Source: Mycobacterium sp. JS623 (GTDB lineage: Bacteria > Actinomycetota > Actinomycetes > Mycobacteriales > Mycobacteriaceae). Taken from it: DNA of 64,000 nt. The position numbers and the translations under genes are program-made. Shown here piece by piece: positions 1-8,122 of this stretch. The notes beneath the pieces are model-generated. The model did no database searches. It worked only from the letters and a program-made list of their open reading frames with translations, and had not been told where the DNA came from. Positions within the stretch are counted from its first letter, which is position 1. Every line of letters begins with the position of its first letter. Location: positions 4,464,001 to 4,528,000 of the forward strand of contig NC_019966.1 of assembly GCF_000328565.1 (NCBI RefSeq). Reading direction: 5' to 3'.

Positions 1-841
1 ACGACGCGACGGGTGTGCCGAACGCCTTGCGGTTCTTCGTGTAGTCGATGGCCGCTGCGATCGCCGAGCGTGCCTGTGACACGGAACCGACGGCGACGGT
101 GAGCCGCTCCTGCGGAAGGTTGTGGCCGAGGTATCCGAAGGCCTCGCCCTCCTCCCCCAGCATGTTGGCAGCAGGAACGCGGACGTCGACGAACGACAAC
201 TCCGCGGTGTCCTGCACTTTGCAGCCCATCTTCTCCAGCTCGCGGCCGCGGGTGAAGCCCTCCATGCCGTCCTCGACGACGAACAGGGTCAGACCCTTGC
301 GCCGGTTGTCCGGATCGGTCGCCGTACGGGCCACCACGATCACGAGGTCGGCCTGCATGCCGCCGGTGATGAATGTCTTGGCGCCGTTGATGATCCAGTC
401 GTCTCCGTCGCGCACCGCAGTCGTACGCATGCCCGCGAGGTCTGAGCCCGTGCCGGGCTCGGTCATCGCGATGGCCGTCAACAGGGTTCCCGCGGCCAGG
501 CCGGGGAACCACCGCTTGCGCTGCTCCTCGTTCGCGTAGTGCAGGAAATAGGGCAGGATCACCTCGAGCTGAGTGCGCACTGTCGACAGCGTGACCAGCG
601 CGCGCGCCGCCTCCTCCTGCATGACGACGTTGTAGCGATAGTCCGGCTCACCGCCGCCGCCGTACTCCTCGGGAATGGCCATCCCCAACATGCCGAGCGA
701 ACCCATCTTCTCGAAGACCTCGCGGGGCATCCGGCCGCCCTTCTCCCAGTCCGGATAGGCGGGCACGACCTCCTTCTCGACGAAGTCGCTGCATAGCTCT
801 CGAAAGGCTTCGTGATCCTTGGTGAACAGATCGCGGCGCAC
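1..841 (-). CDS. Acyl-CoA dehydrogenase, C-terminus cut by window edge
   Basis: FAD-dependent alpha,beta-desaturation of an acyl-CoA thioester in beta-oxidation is the expected reaction. About 280 N-terminal residues are visible and the gene runs off the left edge. The start is GTG, chosen because AGGAGG lies 5 bases before it. The N-terminal helical domain is followed by the FAD/substrate segment MTEPGTGSDL and by WIINGAKTFITGG, both typical of the ACAD middle domain, and then by the first part of the C-terminal helical domain (LPQERL). It begins 22 bp after the thiolase stop and ends a tight minus-strand module with thiolase, ECH and CoA-transferase. The family is certain; the chain length or ring substrate is unknown. 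Confidence 0.93.
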   Translation of the reverse strand, partial: MRRDLFTKDHEAFRELCSDFVEKEVVPAYPDWEKGGRMPREVFEKMGSLGMLGMAIPEEYGGGGEPDYRYNVVMQEEAARALVTLSTVRTQLEVILPYFLHYANEEQRKRWFPGLAAGTLLTAIAMTEPGTGSDLAGMRTTAVRDGDDWIINGAKTFITGGMQADLVIVVARTATDPDNRRKGLTLFVVEDGMEGFTRGRELEKMGCKVQDTAELSFVDVRVPAANMLGEEGEAFGYLGHNLPQERLTVAVGSVSQARSAIAAAIDYTKNRKAFGTPVAS

Positions 842-863
842 TGGTCCTCCTGTAAGTCCTTGT

Positions 864-2009
864 CTACGAAATGAGTTCGACCAGCGTGGCGTTGGCCGTG
901 CCGCCGCCCTCACACATGGTCTGCAGGCCAAAGCGAATCTCGTTGTCCCGCATGTGATTGATCATCCGCGTCATCAGCACCGCACCAGACGCACCGAGAG
1001 GGTGGCCGAGCGCGATCGCCCCGCCCAGCGGGTTGAGCTTGTCTTCGTCGGCGCCGGTCTCGGCGAGCCAGGCCAGCGGCACAGGCGCGAACGCCTCGTT
1101 GACCTCGAACACGCCGACTTCGTCCAGCCCCACGCCGGCTTTGTGCAGCACCTTTTCGGTGGCCGGGATCGGGCCGGTCAGCATCAGCACCGGGTCGGCC
1201 CCGGATACCGCGCCGGCGCGGTAGCGGACGATCGGCGTCAAGCCCATGGCGACCGCGTTCTCTGCCGTCATCACCAGCAGTGCGGCCGCGCCGTCGGAGA
1301 TCTGCGAGGAGTTGCCCGCATGGATGACACCGTCATCCTTGAACGCAGGCTTCAGGCCGGCCAGCTTCTCGACGGTCGTCCCCCGGCGAATGCCCTCGTC
1401 GGACACCACTGGCTCGCCGTCACCGAACACCGGCATGATCTGTGTCTCGAACGCGCCGGCATCTTGCGCCTTGGCCGCCAGTTCGTGGGAACGCGCCGAA
1501 TACTCGTCAAGACGCGTGCGGGAAAAGCCCCACTTCTGGGCGATGAGCTCTGCGGAAATGCCTTGGTTGAATGAGAAATCGCTATAGCGGGCAAGCACTT
1601 TCGGTCCGTAGGGCATGCCCGTCGCACGCGCCGCACCGAGCGGCACCCGGCTCATCACCTCGACACCGCCTGCCACAACAACGTCCTGCTGGCCGGACAT
1701 CACGGCTTGCACGGCGAAGTCCAGCGCCTGCTGGCTGGACCCGCACGCACGGTTGACCGTCGTCCCTGGGATGGTTTCGGGCCAGCCGGCGGCCAGCACC
1801 GAGTAGCGGCCGATATTGCTCGACTGGTCGCCGACCTGCGAGACGCACCCCCACACCACGTCGTCGACGATGTCCGGGTCGATGCCCGCGCGTTCGGCGA
1901 GCGCATTGAGCACGATCGCCGACAGGTCGGCCGCATGCATGTTGGACAGTCCGCCGTTGCGCTTGCCGACGGGCGTGCGCACCGCCTCCACGATTACGGT
2001 TTCACGCAT
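864..2009 (-). CDS. Thiolase (acetyl-CoA C-acyltransferase)
   Basis: A 381-residue thiolase for the CoA-dependent cleavage of a 3-ketoacyl-CoA, the last step of a beta-oxidation round. The nucleophilic cysteine is C89 in NRACGSSQQA; the C-terminal active-site motifs GHPLGASGA and CEGGGTANA are present. The ATG at 2009 (MRETVIVEAVRTPVG) is preferred over an in-frame start 30 bp upstream because the N-terminus then matches the family and lies 5 bp after the ECH stop. The enzyme resembles FadA-type degradative thiolases more than biosynthetic ones, by gene context. Confidence 0.94.
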   Translation of the reverse strand: MRETVIVEAVRTPVGKRNGGLSNMHAADLSAIVLNALAERAGIDPDIVDDVVWGCVSQVGDQSSNIGRYSVLAAGWPETIPGTTVNRACGSSQQALDFAVQAVMSGQQDVVVAGGVEVMSRVPLGAARATGMPYGPKVLARYSDFSFNQGISAELIAQKWGFSRTRLDEYSARSHELAAKAQDAGAFETQIMPVFGDGEPVVSDEGIRRGTTVEKLAGLKPAFKDDGVIHAGNSSQISDGAAALLVMTAENAVAMGLTPIVRYRAGAVSGADPVLMLTGPIPATEKVLHKAGVGLDEVGVFEVNEAFAPVPLAWLAETGADEDKLNPLGGAIALGHPLGASGAVLMTRMINHMRDNEIRFGLQTMCEGGGTANATLVELIS

Positions 2010-2014
2010 CGATC

Positions 2015-2806
2015 TCACTCCGATCTCGGTACGGCCCATCGACCGGTGAATGCGGGGTCGCGCTTCTCGGCGAACGCCGCGTACGCCTCTATTGAGTCTG
2101 CGGTGGCGAAGTTGCCGGGTTGCGCGCGGGCCTCATTTGCGAGCGCCTGGCGCAGGGTGGCGTCGGCCCCGTCGTTGAGCAGCGCCTTGCTGTGCGCCAG
2201 CGCGACGGGCGGGCCTGCCGCGAGCCGGCCAGCCAGGTCGGCGACGAACTGATCGATCTCGTCGGCCGGTTTCACCCAGGTGGCCAAGCCCAGCGACTGC
2301 GCTTCCTCGGCGTCGATCATGTCGGCCAGCAGCACCAGACGTTTGGCCTGCTGCAGTCCGACCAGCTTGGGAAGCAGCCACGATCCGCCAAGGTCCACCG
2401 ACAGCCCGCGCTTCGAAAAGACTTGGCAGAAGCGCGATTCGGGTGTCGCGACCACGAAGTCGCAGCCCAGCGCCAGGTTCCAGCCCGCACCGACGGCCAC
2501 GCCGGTCACCTTTGCGATGGTGGGGATGGCCAGCTCGTGCAGCGCCTGCGCGACGTCGGTGAGCCTGCGCAGCTTGTGCCTCGGGTGAATGTCCTCGGGG
2601 ACAGAGATGTCTGCACCCGAACAGAAGGCGCCGCCCGCGCCGGTGATCACCAGGGCGCGCACGTCGTCGCGGGCGGTGGCGCGCAGCGCGTCGGCCAGTT
2701 CATGCCACAGCTGCGGGTTGATCGCGTTCTTGCGGTCGGGCCGGTTCAAGGTCAGTGTCCGGACGCCGTCGTCGTCGCTCGACAGCAGCACCTGTTCTAC
2801 GGTCAC
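2015..2806 (-). CDS. Enoyl-CoA hydratase/isomerase family protein
   Basis: A 263-residue crotonase-fold protein expected to hydrate or isomerise an enoyl-CoA. The N-terminal LTLNRPDRKNAIN, the oxyanion-hole segment GGAFCSGADIS at about 60 and the second oxyanion loop GVAVGAGWNLALGCD at about 100 are all present. The start overlaps the end of the CoA-transferase gene by 4 bp, so the two are probably translationally coupled. The reaction within the crotonase family cannot be fixed from sequence alone, but its place between CoA-transferase and thiolase fits hydration in beta-oxidation. Confidence 0.9.
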   Translation of the reverse strand: MTVEQVLLSSDDDGVRTLTLNRPDRKNAINPQLWHELADALRATARDDVRALVITGAGGAFCSGADISVPEDIHPRHKLRRLTDVAQALHELAIPTIAKVTGVAVGAGWNLALGCDFVVATPESRFCQVFSKRGLSVDLGGSWLLPKLVGLQQAKRLVLLADMIDAEEAQSLGLATWVKPADEIDQFVADLAGRLAAGPPVALAHSKALLNDGADATLRQALANEARAQPGNFATADSIEAYAAFAEKRDPAFTGRWAVPRSE

Positions 2807-4014
2807 GGATACGCCGGCCCGATCACGCCACGATCGCGCAACGTGGCGATCTCCTGCTCGCCGAGCCCCAGCTCACCGAGAACCGCATCGGTGTGTTGGC
2901 CCAACCCGGGCACTGCCCCCATCGGCGGATCGTATCCGGCGATGACGGGCGGCGGGAGCAGCGACGGAATATCGCCCTTGGAGGTGCCGATGGTGCGCCA
3001 GCGGTCACGTGCAGTCAGGTGCGGGTGGACCACGACTTCGCTCGGAACGTTGTATCGCGAGTTGCCGATGCCCGCGTCGTCGGCGGTCTTCTGAATGTAG
3101 GCCAGGTCGTGCTGGGCACACCACGACCCGATGGCTTCGTCGAGAATGTCGCGATGCGCGCAGCGCCCCGGGTTGGTGGCGAACCGCGGGTCATCAGCGA
3201 GGTCCGGGCGATCGATGATTTCCCTTGCCACCCTTTGCCATTCGCGGTCGTTCGTGGTTCCGAGCACCACCGTATGGCCGTCGCGGGTGCGAAACGCGCC
3301 GTAGGGTGCCACGGCGGGCGAGCCGACGCCGAGCGGTTCCTGGTCAATGCCCGAGTGCTGGGTGTAGGTCAGCGCATAGCCCATGACGTCGGTCATCACG
3401 TCGAAGAGGCTGAGTTCGACGGACGGCGCGGCCCCGGCCGGGCGATTACCACGCCCGACCAGCAACGCCAGGATCGAGATCGCGGCGTACAGGCCGGTGG
3501 AGAAGTCCGCCATGGCCGGCCCGGGCTTGGCGGGCATGCCCGGGTAGCCCGTGATCGCGCATGATCCCGATTCCGCCTGTACCAGCAGGTCATACGCGCG
3601 CTTGTGCGATATCGGACCGCCCGGTCCGTAACCGTCGATCTCGACGGGAATGACGTTGGGGTGGCTGTGCGCCAGGTCGGCAGCGGCGATGCCCATCCGG
3701 GCCGTGGACCCCGGTGCGAGGTTCGACACGAACGCATCGGCGCGATCGAGCAGCCGGTGCAGGATGTCCATACCCCTCGGTGACTTGGTATTCAGCGTGA
3801 CCGACTCCTTGCCGCGGTTGCACCAGACGAAGTGCGCGGCGAGTCCGCCGGGGCCGTTGACCACGTCGTCGTAGTCGCGGGCGAAGTCGCCACCGTTGGG
3901 GTTCTCCACCTTGATGACGCGCGCACCGAGATCGGCGAGGACGCGCGTGCACATCGGCGCGGCCACGGCCTGTTCCATGGCGACGACGGTGACACCGGCA
4001 AGAGGGGCGTTCAC
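2803..4014 (-). CDS. CaiB/BaiF (class III) CoA-transferase
   Basis: A 403-residue class III CoA-transferase that would move CoA between carboxylic acids through an enzyme-bound aspartyl anhydride. The N-terminus LAGVTVVAMEQAVAAPMCTRVLADLGARVIKVE is the family's Rossmann-like start (split here only by description), and the catalytic aspartate is most likely the D in MADFSTGLYAA. It overlaps the SDR upstream by 4 bp and the ECH downstream by 4 bp. It may activate the pathway acid or a product of the flanking SDR; a racemase of the same fold (alpha-methylacyl-CoA racemase) is an alternative. Confidence 0.9.
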   Translation of the reverse strand: MNAPLAGVTVVAMEQAVAAPMCTRVLADLGARVIKVENPNGGDFARDYDDVVNGPGGLAAHFVWCNRGKESVTLNTKSPRGMDILHRLLDRADAFVSNLAPGSTARMGIAAADLAHSHPNVIPVEIDGYGPGGPISHKRAYDLLVQAESGSCAITGYPGMPAKPGPAMADFSTGLYAAISILALLVGRGNRPAGAAPSVELSLFDVMTDVMGYALTYTQHSGIDQEPLGVGSPAVAPYGAFRTRDGHTVVLGTTNDREWQRVAREIIDRPDLADDPRFATNPGRCAHRDILDEAIGSWCAQHDLAYIQKTADDAGIGNSRYNVPSEVVVHPHLTARDRWRTIGTSKGDIPSLLPPPVIAGYDPPMGAVPGLGQHTDAVLGELGLGEQEIATLRDRGVIGPAYP

Positions 4015-4769
4015 ATCACCATTCCGCCGTCGACCGGCAGCACCTGCCCGGTGATGTACGACGCGGCGTTCGACGCCATGAAGACGAACGCTCCTGCGAT
4101 CTCCGCCGGGTCGGCCCAGCGCTTCATCGGGATGCGGTTCATCATGTTCGCCGCGAATTTTTCGTTGGTGCGGATGGTTTCGGTCATCGGTGTGGCCGCC
4201 AGCGGGGCCAGCGCGTTGACGTTGATGTTCTTGGTCGCCAACTCACGCGCCAGCGATTTGGTGAAGCCGATGATGCCGGCCTTGGCCGCCGAGTAGTTGA
4301 CCTGGCCGAGCGTTCCGGTGAGACCGGCGGCCGACGTCACGTTGATGATGCGTCCGGTCCCGTCGGTCGGGATGTACTGCAGGGCAGCCTGAGTGACGTT
4401 GAATGCGCCCATCACGTGAATGTCGAACAGCAGCCGGAACGACTCCTGCGTGGTCTTGTCGAACATCGCAGGCTTGGTGACGCCCGCGTTGTTGATCACG
4501 ATGTGCAGCGCGCCGTCAGCGAGTGCGGCCGCCTGTGCGGCCGCCGCATCCGCGAAGTCGCGATCCGACACGTCGAGCGCCGCGGATTCTGCCCTGCCAC
4601 CCGCGCCCGAAATACGTTCGGCCACAGCGGCGGCGCCGTCCTTGTCGAGGTCGGTGACGAGCACAGCTGCGCCCGCCTCCGCGAGCGCTGTGGCGACGGC
4701 CGAACCGATTCCGCCCGCGGCGCCGGTCACCAGCGCCGAGCGGCCGGTCAGGTCGAAATAGTTGATCAT
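4011..4769 (-). CDS. SDR family oxidoreductase (FabG-like)
   Basis: A 252-residue classical short-chain dehydrogenase, probably a 3-hydroxyacyl-CoA dehydrogenase in this setting. It has the cofactor motif TGAAGGIG, NNAGV, catalytic Ser in VTSAAGL with Tyr/Lys in YSAAK, and the C-terminal GQVLPVDGG. The ATG at 4769 overlaps the ACAD stop by one base (TGATG). A longer in-frame ORF extends 63 codons upstream into the ACAD gene and is rejected as unlike any SDR N-terminus. Confidence 0.92.
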   Translation of the reverse strand: MINYFDLTGRSALVTGAAGGIGSAVATALAEAGAAVLVTDLDKDGAAAVAERISGAGGRAESAALDVSDRDFADAAAAQAAALADGALHIVINNAGVTKPAMFDKTTQESFRLLFDIHVMGAFNVTQAALQYIPTDGTGRIINVTSAAGLTGTLGQVNYSAAKAGIIGFTKSLARELATKNINVNALAPLAATPMTETIRTNEKFAANMMNRIPMKRWADPAEIAGAFVFMASNAASYITGQVLPVDGGMVM

Positions 4770-5947
4770 CAATAGCTCCTGGGCATTCCGAGCACGTGTT
4801 CGCCGAGGAAGTTCAGGATCATCTCCTGGCTGACCGGCGCGATCTTCATCAGGCGCGACTCGCGGAAGTACCGCGACACGTGGTACTCCTCGGAATAACC
4901 CATTCCGCCGTGTAGCTGCAGCGCCCGGTCGGCAGCTCCGAAACCGGCGTCGGCGCACAGGTACTTGGCGGTATTCGCCTCGCGCCCACAGGGTTTGCCG
5001 TTGTCGTACAACCAGGTCGCCTTGCGCAACACCAACTCCGCGGCATCCAGTCGGGCCAGCGAATCGGCCAACGGGAATTGCAGGCCCTGGTTCATGCCGA
5101 TCGGCCGGTTGAACACCACACGCTCGTTGCCGTACCTGACGGCCTTCTCGAGTGCCACCCTGCCGATGCCCAACGCCTCGGCGGCGATCAGCATCCGTTC
5201 GGGGTTGAGCCCGTCGAGGATGTATTTGAAGCCCTTGCCCTCTTCGCCGACGCGATCGGACACCGGCACCATCAGGTCGTCGATGAACACCTCGTTGGAG
5301 CTCACCGCATTTCGGCCCATCTTGTTGATCGGGCGGATATCGACGTGGTCGCGGTTCAGGTCGGTCAAAAACAGCGTCATGCCGTCGGTCTTCTTGGTCA
5401 CCTCGTCATACGGCGTGGTGCGGGTCAGCAGTAGAATTTTCTCCGACTCCAACGCCTTGGAAATCCAGACCTTGCGGCCGTTGACGCGGTAGTGGTCGCC
5501 CTCGCGCTTGGCGAACGTGGTGATGCGCGAAGTGTCCAGGCCCGCACCGGGTTCGGTGACACCGAAACACACGTGCAGATCGCCGTTCACGATCCGAGGC
5601 AATGTGGCCTTCTTGAGCTCCTCGGACCCGTGCTTGACCACCGGCTGCATCCCGAAGATCGACAAGTGGATGGCGCTGGCGCCGTTCATCGCCGCGCCCG
5701 AGCGCGCGACCTCCTCGAGCAGCAGCGTCGCCTCGGTGATGCCCAGGCCATGACCGCCGTACTCCTCCGGGATCGTCATGCCCAGCCAGCCGCCCTTGGC
5801 GATGGCGTCGTAGAACTCCTGCGGGAACTCGTGCGCCTGATCCTTGGTCATCCAATAGTGATCGTCGAACTTGCCAGCCAACTCGGCGACGGACTTGCGG
5901 ATCAGCTCCTGATCCTCGGTCAGCTCGAAACTCATCCCGCCGGGCAC
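4769..5947 (-). CDS. Acyl-CoA dehydrogenase
   Basis: A full-length FAD-dependent ACAD of about 392 residues. It carries the motif VTEPGAGLDTSRI, the YRVNGRKVWISKA segment, the interface segment LHGGMGYSEEYHVSRYFRES and an in-family C-terminus. Two starts compete: ATG at 5935 (MSFELTEDQ) and GTG at 5947. The GTG is chosen because GAGGAGG lies 6 bases before it, whereas the ATG has no well-placed site. It follows the amidohydrolase after an 85-bp gap that contains a perfect hairpin, and it is coupled to the SDR downstream. Confidence 0.92.
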   Translation of the reverse strand: MPGGMSFELTEDQELIRKSVAELAGKFDDHYWMTKDQAHEFPQEFYDAIAKGGWLGMTIPEEYGGHGLGITEATLLLEEVARSGAAMNGASAIHLSIFGMQPVVKHGSEELKKATLPRIVNGDLHVCFGVTEPGAGLDTSRITTFAKREGDHYRVNGRKVWISKALESEKILLLTRTTPYDEVTKKTDGMTLFLTDLNRDHVDIRPINKMGRNAVSSNEVFIDDLMVPVSDRVGEEGKGFKYILDGLNPERMLIAAEALGIGRVALEKAVRYGNERVVFNRPIGMNQGLQFPLADSLARLDAAELVLRKATWLYDNGKPCGREANTAKYLCADAGFGAADRALQLHGGMGYSEEYHVSRYFRESRLMKIAPVSQEMILNFLGEHVLGMPRSY

Positions 5948-5977
5948 GATGCCCCTCCTCAAGTCACATAGCAGTAC

Positions 5978-6008
5978 GCCGGTGCGTGAACGGTCCGTCC
6001 GCACCGGC
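5978..6008. other. Intergenic hairpin between amidohydrolase and ACAD
   Basis: A perfect 9-bp inverted repeat (GCCGGTGCG / CGCACCGGC) with a 13-base loop lies between the amidohydrolase stop and the ACAD start. No T-run follows on the minus strand, so it is not a classical intrinsic terminator. It could be an attenuator, an mRNA-stability element or an operator; nothing in the sequence decides between these. Confidence 0.4.
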
Positions 6009-6032
6009 GCACTTCACCCTTAAAGCTACGAC

Positions 6033-7325
6033 CTAGTCCTTATTGCCCGTCAACTCCTTGGCATTCGCGGCGAAGTCCGCGAAGTTCGCGCCGCCGTGTT
6101 CGTGCTTGGACAGCGCCTGGATGGAGACGTCGTGGCCCTCGGCCGCCTTGCGCAGCGCGCCAACCGTCGCCTGCTCCTTCGGGATGTGGGTGAACGGATC
6201 CCAGTGGTACCAGCGCATCGCGTTCTCGAAGGTTATTTTGTTGACCTCGTCGTCGGGCACGTCGTTCTTCTCGAGCACCTCATGCAGTTGCTCGGGCGCC
6301 CCCGGCCACATGCTGTCGCTGTGCGGGTAGTCGGCTTCCCAGCAGATGTTGTAGATGCCGATGTCATTGCGCAGTTTGACGCCAACGTGATCGGAGATGA
6401 AGCAGGTCAGGAAGTGCTCGCGGAACACCTCACTGGGCAACTTGCCCTTGAAGTCCTGACCCGTCCAGGTCGAGTGCATCTCATACGTGCGGTCGGCCCG
6501 CTCCAAGAAGTAGGGAATCCAGCCGGTGCCGCCCTCGGACAGGGCGATCTTGAGATCCGGGTACTTCTTGATCGGCTTGGACCACAACAGATCCGCGGCG
6601 GCCTGCACGATGTTCATCGGTTGCAGAGTGATCATCACGTCCATCGGCGCATCCGGGGCAGTGATCGCCAACCGGCCCGACGAACCGATGTGCACGTTCA
6701 TCACGGTGTCGGTGTCGACGAGCGCCTCCCACAACGGCGTCCAGTACTCGTCGTGGAAGCTCGGATATCCCATTGCCGCGGGGTTCTCGGTGAAAGTCAG
6801 CGCATGCACACCCCGCTCGGCATTGCGGCGCACCTCTTTCGCGCAGGCCTCGGCATCCCAGATCACGGGCAGACACATCGGAATGAACCGGGCCGGATAT
6901 GCCCCGCACCACTCCTCGACATGCCAGTCGTTGTAGGCCTGCAGCAACGCCAATGAGAACTCAGGATCCTCCGTCGCGAACAGCCGACCCGCGAAGCCCG
7001 GGAACGACGGGAAGCAGATGGAGCCGAGAATGCCGCCTGCGTTCATGTCCTTGACGCGTTCGTCGACCTGCCAGCAGCCCGGCCTGATCTCGTCGAGGCC
7101 CTGCGGTTCCAGGCCGTATTCCTCTTTGGGTCGGCCGGCTACGGCGTTCAACGCGACATTGGGGATCACCACATCACGGAACTGCCAGGTGTCGCTGCCA
7201 TCGGGGTTGTGCACCAACCGCGGCGCTTCGTCCAAGTACTTCTTCTGCAGATGGTTCTTGAACATGTCCGGCGGCTCGACAACGTGATCATCAACGCTGA
7301 TCAGGATCATGTCGTCTTTATTCAT
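6033..7325 (-). CDS. Amidohydrolase, ACMSD-like (amidohydrolase_2)
   Basis: A 430-residue metal-dependent hydrolase/decarboxylase-fold protein of the amidohydrolase_2 (ACMSD-like) family. The N-terminus ILISVDDHVVEPPDMF has the D-x-H pattern of this family, although the usual second His of the HxH pair is replaced (DDHVVE). MNVHIGSSG supplies a mid-barrel histidine and CWEADYPHSDSMWPG the C-terminal Asp/His segment. Related proteins often accompany CoA-dependent ring-degradation genes in actinobacteria, with decarboxylase or ring hydrolase roles proposed. It is first in the minus-strand module and paralogous in type to the gene at 31119-32297. Confidence 0.85.
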   Translation of the reverse strand: MNKDDMILISVDDHVVEPPDMFKNHLQKKYLDEAPRLVHNPDGSDTWQFRDVVIPNVALNAVAGRPKEEYGLEPQGLDEIRPGCWQVDERVKDMNAGGILGSICFPSFPGFAGRLFATEDPEFSLALLQAYNDWHVEEWCGAYPARFIPMCLPVIWDAEACAKEVRRNAERGVHALTFTENPAAMGYPSFHDEYWTPLWEALVDTDTVMNVHIGSSGRLAITAPDAPMDVMITLQPMNIVQAAADLLWSKPIKKYPDLKIALSEGGTGWIPYFLERADRTYEMHSTWTGQDFKGKLPSEVFREHFLTCFISDHVGVKLRNDIGIYNICWEADYPHSDSMWPGAPEQLHEVLEKNDVPDDEVNKITFENAMRWYHWDPFTHIPKEQATVGALRKAAEGHDVSIQALSKHEHGGANFADFAANAKELTGNKD

Positions 7326-7540
7326 GCCTCGACTCCTCCTCGACGCCGGGGCGTCATTGGACCAGTGATGTTCTCTATCTGAGGAAACTACCTTCTCATT
7401 CCGCGAGAATCAATGTCCGTTACCGGCGTCATGGCCTCCAGGCAGCACCGTTGCCTCCTTGCGGGCACGGCTGTGACCGGCACGTCTGCGGTCTGGCATT
7501 GACCAAATGTCGGAAAAGTGGAAACCTATTGGCGAAATAT

Positions 7541-7555
7541 GAGAACCTGATTCTC
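7541..7555. promoter_or_regulatory. Operator-like palindrome, site 1 (CMD-Rieske operon)
   Basis: The site reads GAGAACCTGATTCTC, matching GAGAAT-N3-ATTCTC at 11 of 12 defined positions. It ends 21 bp before the chosen start of the CMD gene and directly abuts an alternative GTG, which argues that the downstream GTG is the real start. It is one of seven related sites in the window. Binding is inferred from symmetry and recurrence only. Confidence 0.7.
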
Positions 7556-7576
7556 GTGAGTGAGAGGAGACCACCC

Positions 7577-8116
7577 GTGCGGGTGCCGCCGCTGCCTGCA
7601 GACCAGTGGGACGACGCCGTCGACCACGCGCTCTCCTCGCTGCCCGAAGAGCGGCGCAACCCGCAGGCGTCCGGCAACCTGCTCGCCACACTCGTCCGTC
7701 ACCCGAAGCTGACGCGCGCCTTCCTGCGCTTCAACAACCATCTGCTGTATTCGTCAACGCTGCCGCCGCGGCTTCGCGAACTGGCTGTGCTGCGAGTCGC
7801 CCACCGTGCTCAGTCGGAATACGAGTGGCGTCACCATGTGCGGATGGGCCTCGAGGCCGGACTCACCGAAGAGAACATCGACGGCATTCAACGCGGTGAG
7901 GCAATCGACGATCTCGACCGCGCGATCATTCACGCCGTCGACGAACTCCAGGACAAGTCCGTGGTGGCCGACGAGACCTGGGCGGTCCTGACCGAGCACC
8001 TCGACGAGCGCCAGTGCATGGATCTCGTCTTCACGATCGGCTGCTATGGCGCACTTGCCATGGCCATCAACACATTCGGCGTAGAACCCGACTCCGAAAC
8101 GAACTCAGAGAGGTAG
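7577..8116 (+). CDS. Carboxymuconolactone decarboxylase (AhpD-like) family protein
   Basis: A 179-residue all-helical CMD/AhpD-family protein. It shows the family segment LRELAVLRVAHRAQSEYEW followed by HHVRMGLEAGLT, but lacks the CxxC pair of the redox-active AhpD peroxidase partners, so it is more likely a decarboxylase-like or hydrolase-like member, or of unknown function. The GTG at 7577 has AGAGGAG 7 bases upstream; a GTG 21 bp earlier abuts the operator and is less likely. It leads the CMD-Rieske-amidohydrolase-ACAD operon. Confidence 0.85.
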   Translation: MRVPPLPADQWDDAVDHALSSLPEERRNPQASGNLLATLVRHPKLTRAFLRFNNHLLYSSTLPPRLRELAVLRVAHRAQSEYEWRHHVRMGLEAGLTEENIDGIQRGEAIDDLDRAIIHAVDELQDKSVVADETWAVLTEHLDERQCMDLVFTIGCYGALAMAINTFGVEPDSETNSER

Positions 8117-8122
8117 TAAACA

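Noticed and set aside
7393..7409. TTCTC-N7-GAGAA upstream of the amidohydrolase as an eighth operator
   Set aside because: The half-sites are in the opposite order and the spacing differs from the seven-site motif.
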